Assembly: GCA_008671285.1 (NCBI GenBank)
Contig: RPYR01000015.1
Coordinates: 1-6,872, forward strand
DNA: 6,872 nt
Source of the DNA: Collinsella aerofaciens
GTDB taxonomy: Bacteria; Actinomycetota; Coriobacteriia; Coriobacteriales; Coriobacteriaceae
Direction: 5' to 3'
Part shown: piece by piece, positions 5,401 through 6,872 of the stretch
Position numbering within the stretch: position 1 is the stretch's first letter
Layout: every line of letters starts with the position of its first letter
The notes under the pieces: generated by a model
Databases searched by the model: none
What the model was told of the DNA's origin: nothing
The model's input: only the letters and a program-made list of their open reading frames with translations
Made by a program: the position numbers and the translations under genes

Positions 5401-5724
5401 ATGGAACGACGCCGACAGTCTGCCGTTTATAGTCCCGGTGGGTGTGGATGCGGCTTGTTGTTGCTTCCGGTTATTGCTGTGAGCATTGGCGTGATGTTTG
5501 CGCTTGCTGGGCTGGCTGCGGCGGCACTCGTACTGTTTATCACTGCCATCGGCGTGACGATTTGGCTCTGCCGCAATCGCGAGCGACGCCGTGCCGGCGG
5601 TAAAACCAATGTCGGCTGGGTTGTATTCCTGGTCATTGCGTACCCGCTGAGTGTCAGCTACCTGGTGTTCTTTGTCCTGTTGATGGTCAGTGCCTTTACC
5701 GGGGAATCCGTCACGGTGGGTTGA
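5401..5724 (+). CDS. Small multi-pass membrane protein of unknown function
   Basis: The 107-residue protein is not recognised as a named family. It has a short basic N-terminus (RRR at 3-5), a Gly/Cys-rich GGCGCG (13-18), a long hydrophobic stretch at about 19-56 that could be one long or two short membrane helices, a strongly basic cytoplasmic-looking loop RNRERRRAGGK (58-68), and a hydrophobic segment at about 72-98. The positive-inside pattern puts the loop in the cytoplasm. The ATG at 5401 with GGAG 5 nt upstream (5392-5395) is preferred. A GTG at 5371 overlapping the higA stop by 1 nt would add ten residues but lacks an SD. It follows higA by 29 nt on the same strand, so it is probably co-transcribed with the toxin-antitoxin pair. 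Confidence 0.65.
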   Translation: MERRRQSAVYSPGGCGCGLLLLPVIAVSIGVMFALAGLAAAALVLFITAIGVTIWLCRNRERRRAGGKTNVGWVVFLVIAYPLSVSYLVFFVLLMVSAFTGESVTVG

Positions 5725-5800
5725 TGCGCTGCCGGCAGACGGTCGCGCAAAGTGCGTTTGCTCGGCGTTTGGATAACTGCATTGGCCGTTTACCGCAACC

Positions 5801-5815
5801 TTAGCTCTCAGCTAA
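5801..5815. repeat. Inverted repeat TTAGCT-CTC-AGCTAA upstream of the FxLYD gene
   Basis: This perfect 6-3-6 inverted repeat lies in the 164-nt gap between the membrane protein and the FxLYD gene. A promoter candidate overlaps it: TTTACC (5789-5794), an 18-nt spacer and TAATGA (5813-5818). It may therefore be an operator. Otherwise nothing is seen in 5725-5800. Confidence 0.35.
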
Positions 5816-5829
5816 TGAATTCAAGTTTA

Positions 5830-5883
5830 ATCCTTCCTACGATGTGCTGTGTGCCGGCACGGTAGCCGGATCGTAGGAAGGAT
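5830..5883 (+). promoter_or_regulatory. Long hairpin (14-bp perfect stem) that buries the SD of the FxLYD gene
   Basis: ATCCTTCCTACGAT (5830-5843) is the exact reverse complement of ATCGTAGGAAGGAT (5870-5883). The right arm contains the SD of the next gene, GGAAGGA (5876-5882), 6 nt from the ATG at 5889, so in RNA the SD would be fully base-paired. The 26-nt loop folds further: GCTGT/GGTAGC (5846-5850 with 5862-5866, one bulged G at 5861) continues into GTG/CAC, closed by CCGG. There is no T-run after it on either strand, so it does not look like a terminator. Control by unfolding (temperature, ligand, protein or antisense RNA) or a duplex operator are alternatives. Confidence 0.65.
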
Positions 5884-5888
5884 GAATA

Positions 5889-6332
5889 ATGGCAAAAGAG
5901 GGAAAGAAGCCGATCGGTAAGATTGTCCTAGGCGTCATCGTGGTGCTGGTTATTGTCGGTGCCGTGGGCTCTATGGGCGGCAACTCAACCGATTCGCCTG
6001 CGAGCGATTCGGCAAAACCTGCCGGGACGACACAGCAGGCTGAGGAGCAAAAAGAACCGCAAGAACCGTATACCATTGCTGACGAGGCTGAAGACACTTC
6101 CAATCAGTTTGCCTATAAGATCACGGGGACGCTGACCAATAACACGGACAAGGAAAAGAGCTACATTCAGATTGAGTATGTTCTGTATGATGCTGATGGC
6201 AACCAGGTTGGAACGGCTCTTGCAAACACCAATCATCTGAAGGCGGGCGGCTCCTGGAAGTTCGAGGCGCTGGGCACGGTGTCTCCCGATCAGGTCGCCA
6301 GTTGGGAGCGTTCGGACGTAAGCGGTTTCTAG
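5889..6332 (+). CDS. Membrane-anchored FxLYD-domain protein
   Basis: The 147-residue protein has a lysine-rich N-terminus (residues 1-11), one transmembrane helix (about 12-28, Ile/Val-rich), and a flexible Ser/Asp/Pro/Glu/Gln-rich linker (31-62). It ends in an extracytoplasmic beta-rich domain (about 63-147) resembling the FxLYD domain: KITGTLTNNTDKEKSYIQIE (77-96), the signature YVLYDADGNQVG (97-108), and HLKAGGSWKFEA (116-127). FxLYD domains occur in small Gram-positive surface proteins of unknown molecular role. There is no lipobox Cys, so it is a signal-anchor protein rather than a lipoprotein. The ATG has an AGGAAGGA SD inside a hairpin (5830-5883). It is followed 32 nt later by an XRE-like gene on the same strand. 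Confidence 0.75.
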   Translation: MAKEGKKPIGKIVLGVIVVLVIVGAVGSMGGNSTDSPASDSAKPAGTTQQAEEQKEPQEPYTIADEAEDTSNQFAYKITGTLTNNTDKEKSYIQIEYVLYDADGNQVGTALANTNHLKAGGSWKFEALGTVSPDQVASWERSDVSGF

Positions 6333-6364
6333 CATGTTGTATGCACTGGGGGAGGTGAAGTCGT

Positions 6365-6787
6365 ATGCCCGATAAAAAGCTGACTGACGAGTTGCTCAAT
6401 GAGCTTCTCGACGCGCCAAACATCGATGGCTATATCAAAGAACACGACTTTGCCGCCCCGTCGCTTTCGAACTACCTGAAGCAGCTACTGCAGGAAAAGG
6501 GCTTGGAGCGCTCGCGCGTGGTTCGTATGGCCGATCTCAATGAGACCTTTGGCTATCAGATCTTTACCGGCGCGCGTCATCCGAGTCGCAATAAGGTGCT
6601 GCAGATTGCCTTTGCGATGGCGCTGACGCTCAAAGAGACCAACCGTGCGCTGACGGCTGCCGGGGTAAGCGTCCTTAACTGCAAGGACCGCCGCGATGCG
6701 ATTATCATTTTTTGCATCGATCGCGGGGGCAGCCTCCAAAAGGTCAAGGAGGAGCTGTATCGCTTTGGCGAGGAGACGGTGAGTTAG
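6365..6787 (+). CDS. XRE-like helix-turn-helix regulatory protein
   Basis: This 140-residue soluble protein has an N-terminal helical stretch (5-30) and a lambda-repressor-like helix-turn-helix region from about residue 35 to 100. In it, SNYLKQLLQEKGLERSRVV (35-53) supplies helix 1 and the start of helix 2, TFGYQIFTGARHPSRNKVLQ (61-80) the recognition helix and following loop, and IAFAMALTLKETNRALTAAG (81-100) the last helices. A C-terminal part (101-140) has RRDAIIIFCIDRG (109-121). The same architecture is known from small Firmicutes and Actinomycetota proteins often encoded just before a Ser/Thr kinase-like gene; that recollection is not tested here. The ATG has a near-perfect SD GGAGGTG (6351-6357), 7 nt away. 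Unlike HigA it lacks the antitoxin signature, so it is not part of the higBA system. Confidence 0.72.
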   Translation: MPDKKLTDELLNELLDAPNIDGYIKEHDFAAPSLSNYLKQLLQEKGLERSRVVRMADLNETFGYQIFTGARHPSRNKVLQIAFAMALTLKETNRALTAAGVSVLNCKDRRDAIIIFCIDRGGSLQKVKEELYRFGEETVS

Positions 6788-6872
6788 CGGCTGATATCTG
6801 AGCCGGCGGAGCTGCCGAACAACGATGCAAACGAACGGGGCGTGGATGCCATGGGGTGTCTGCGCCCTGCGC
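6788..6872 (+). other. Tail of window; possible start of another gene
   Basis: A weak inverted repeat CGGCT/AGCCG (6788-6792 with 6801-6805) directly follows the preceding stop; it lacks a T-run. ATG codons at 6825 and 6846 share a frame that stays open to the edge, and GGGG (6837-6840) lies 5 nt before the second. Another ATG at 6851 is in a different frame. None can be chosen with confidence, and no family is recognisable in so few residues. Confidence 0.25.

Noticed and set aside
5830..5883. The 14-bp inverted repeat as a transposon end pair, MITE or terminator.
   Set aside because: No T-run follows on either strand, no flanking target duplication is seen, and the right arm coincides exactly with an SD at proper spacing. 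A mobile repeat cannot be fully excluded without a genome search.
1..6872. CRISPR arrays, tRNA or rRNA genes, insertion sequences.
   Set aside because: No regularly spaced direct repeats, no tRNA-like cloverleaf, no rRNA sequence and no transposase-like protein were seen on either strand.

Overview
The window looks like a chromosomal segment from a moderately GC-rich Gram-positive bacterium, most likely a member of the Coriobacteriia (Collinsella-like Actinomycetota). This placement is inferred from the clostridial/actinobacterial type of LysA, the lysine-riboswitch-controlled dap genes, codon use and overall protein character. No 16S rRNA or other taxonomic marker is present.

Left half, minus strand (about 3340 down to 1): a lysine/diaminopimelate (DAP) operon. 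A lysine riboswitch (aptamer about 3336-3180, with a translational-looking expression platform at 3186-3109) precedes one 769-residue open frame. That frame joins a complete diaminopimelate decarboxylase (LysA) in frame to a complete 4-hydroxy-tetrahydrodipicolinate synthase (DapA). dapB follows with an 8-nt overlap and a TTG start. A further gene starts at position 26 and runs off the left edge. LysA (last step), DapA (first committed step) and DapB (second step) thus sit under one lysine-sensing leader. An internal ATG with its own Shine-Dalgarno (SD) sequence at the LysA/DapA junction leaves open whether a free DapA is also made.

Centre (3339-4674): a divergent promoter region with overlapping promoter candidates and a GTGGTA-N7-TACCAC inverted repeat leads to a plus-strand M20-family metallo-amidohydrolase. 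From its position it may be an N-acetyl-DAP deacetylase, but sequence alone cannot separate it from other M20D amidohydrolases.

Right half (4675-6872), plus strand: a more accessory-looking and locally AT-richer stretch. It holds a HigB/HigA toxin-antitoxin pair behind a TATAAT promoter that overlaps a LexA-box-like sequence and is followed by a 13-nt palindrome. Next are a small multi-pass membrane protein, a membrane-anchored FxLYD-domain protein and an XRE-like helix-turn-helix protein with a strong SD. The SD of the FxLYD gene lies wholly inside the right arm of a perfect 14-bp inverted repeat, which suggests translational control by an RNA hairpin. The last 85 nt hold at most the start of another gene.

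The points most worth a second look are the LysA-DapA fusion, the competing-helix architecture of the lysine riboswitch, the SD-masking hairpin before the FxLYD gene and the possible SOS control of higBA.
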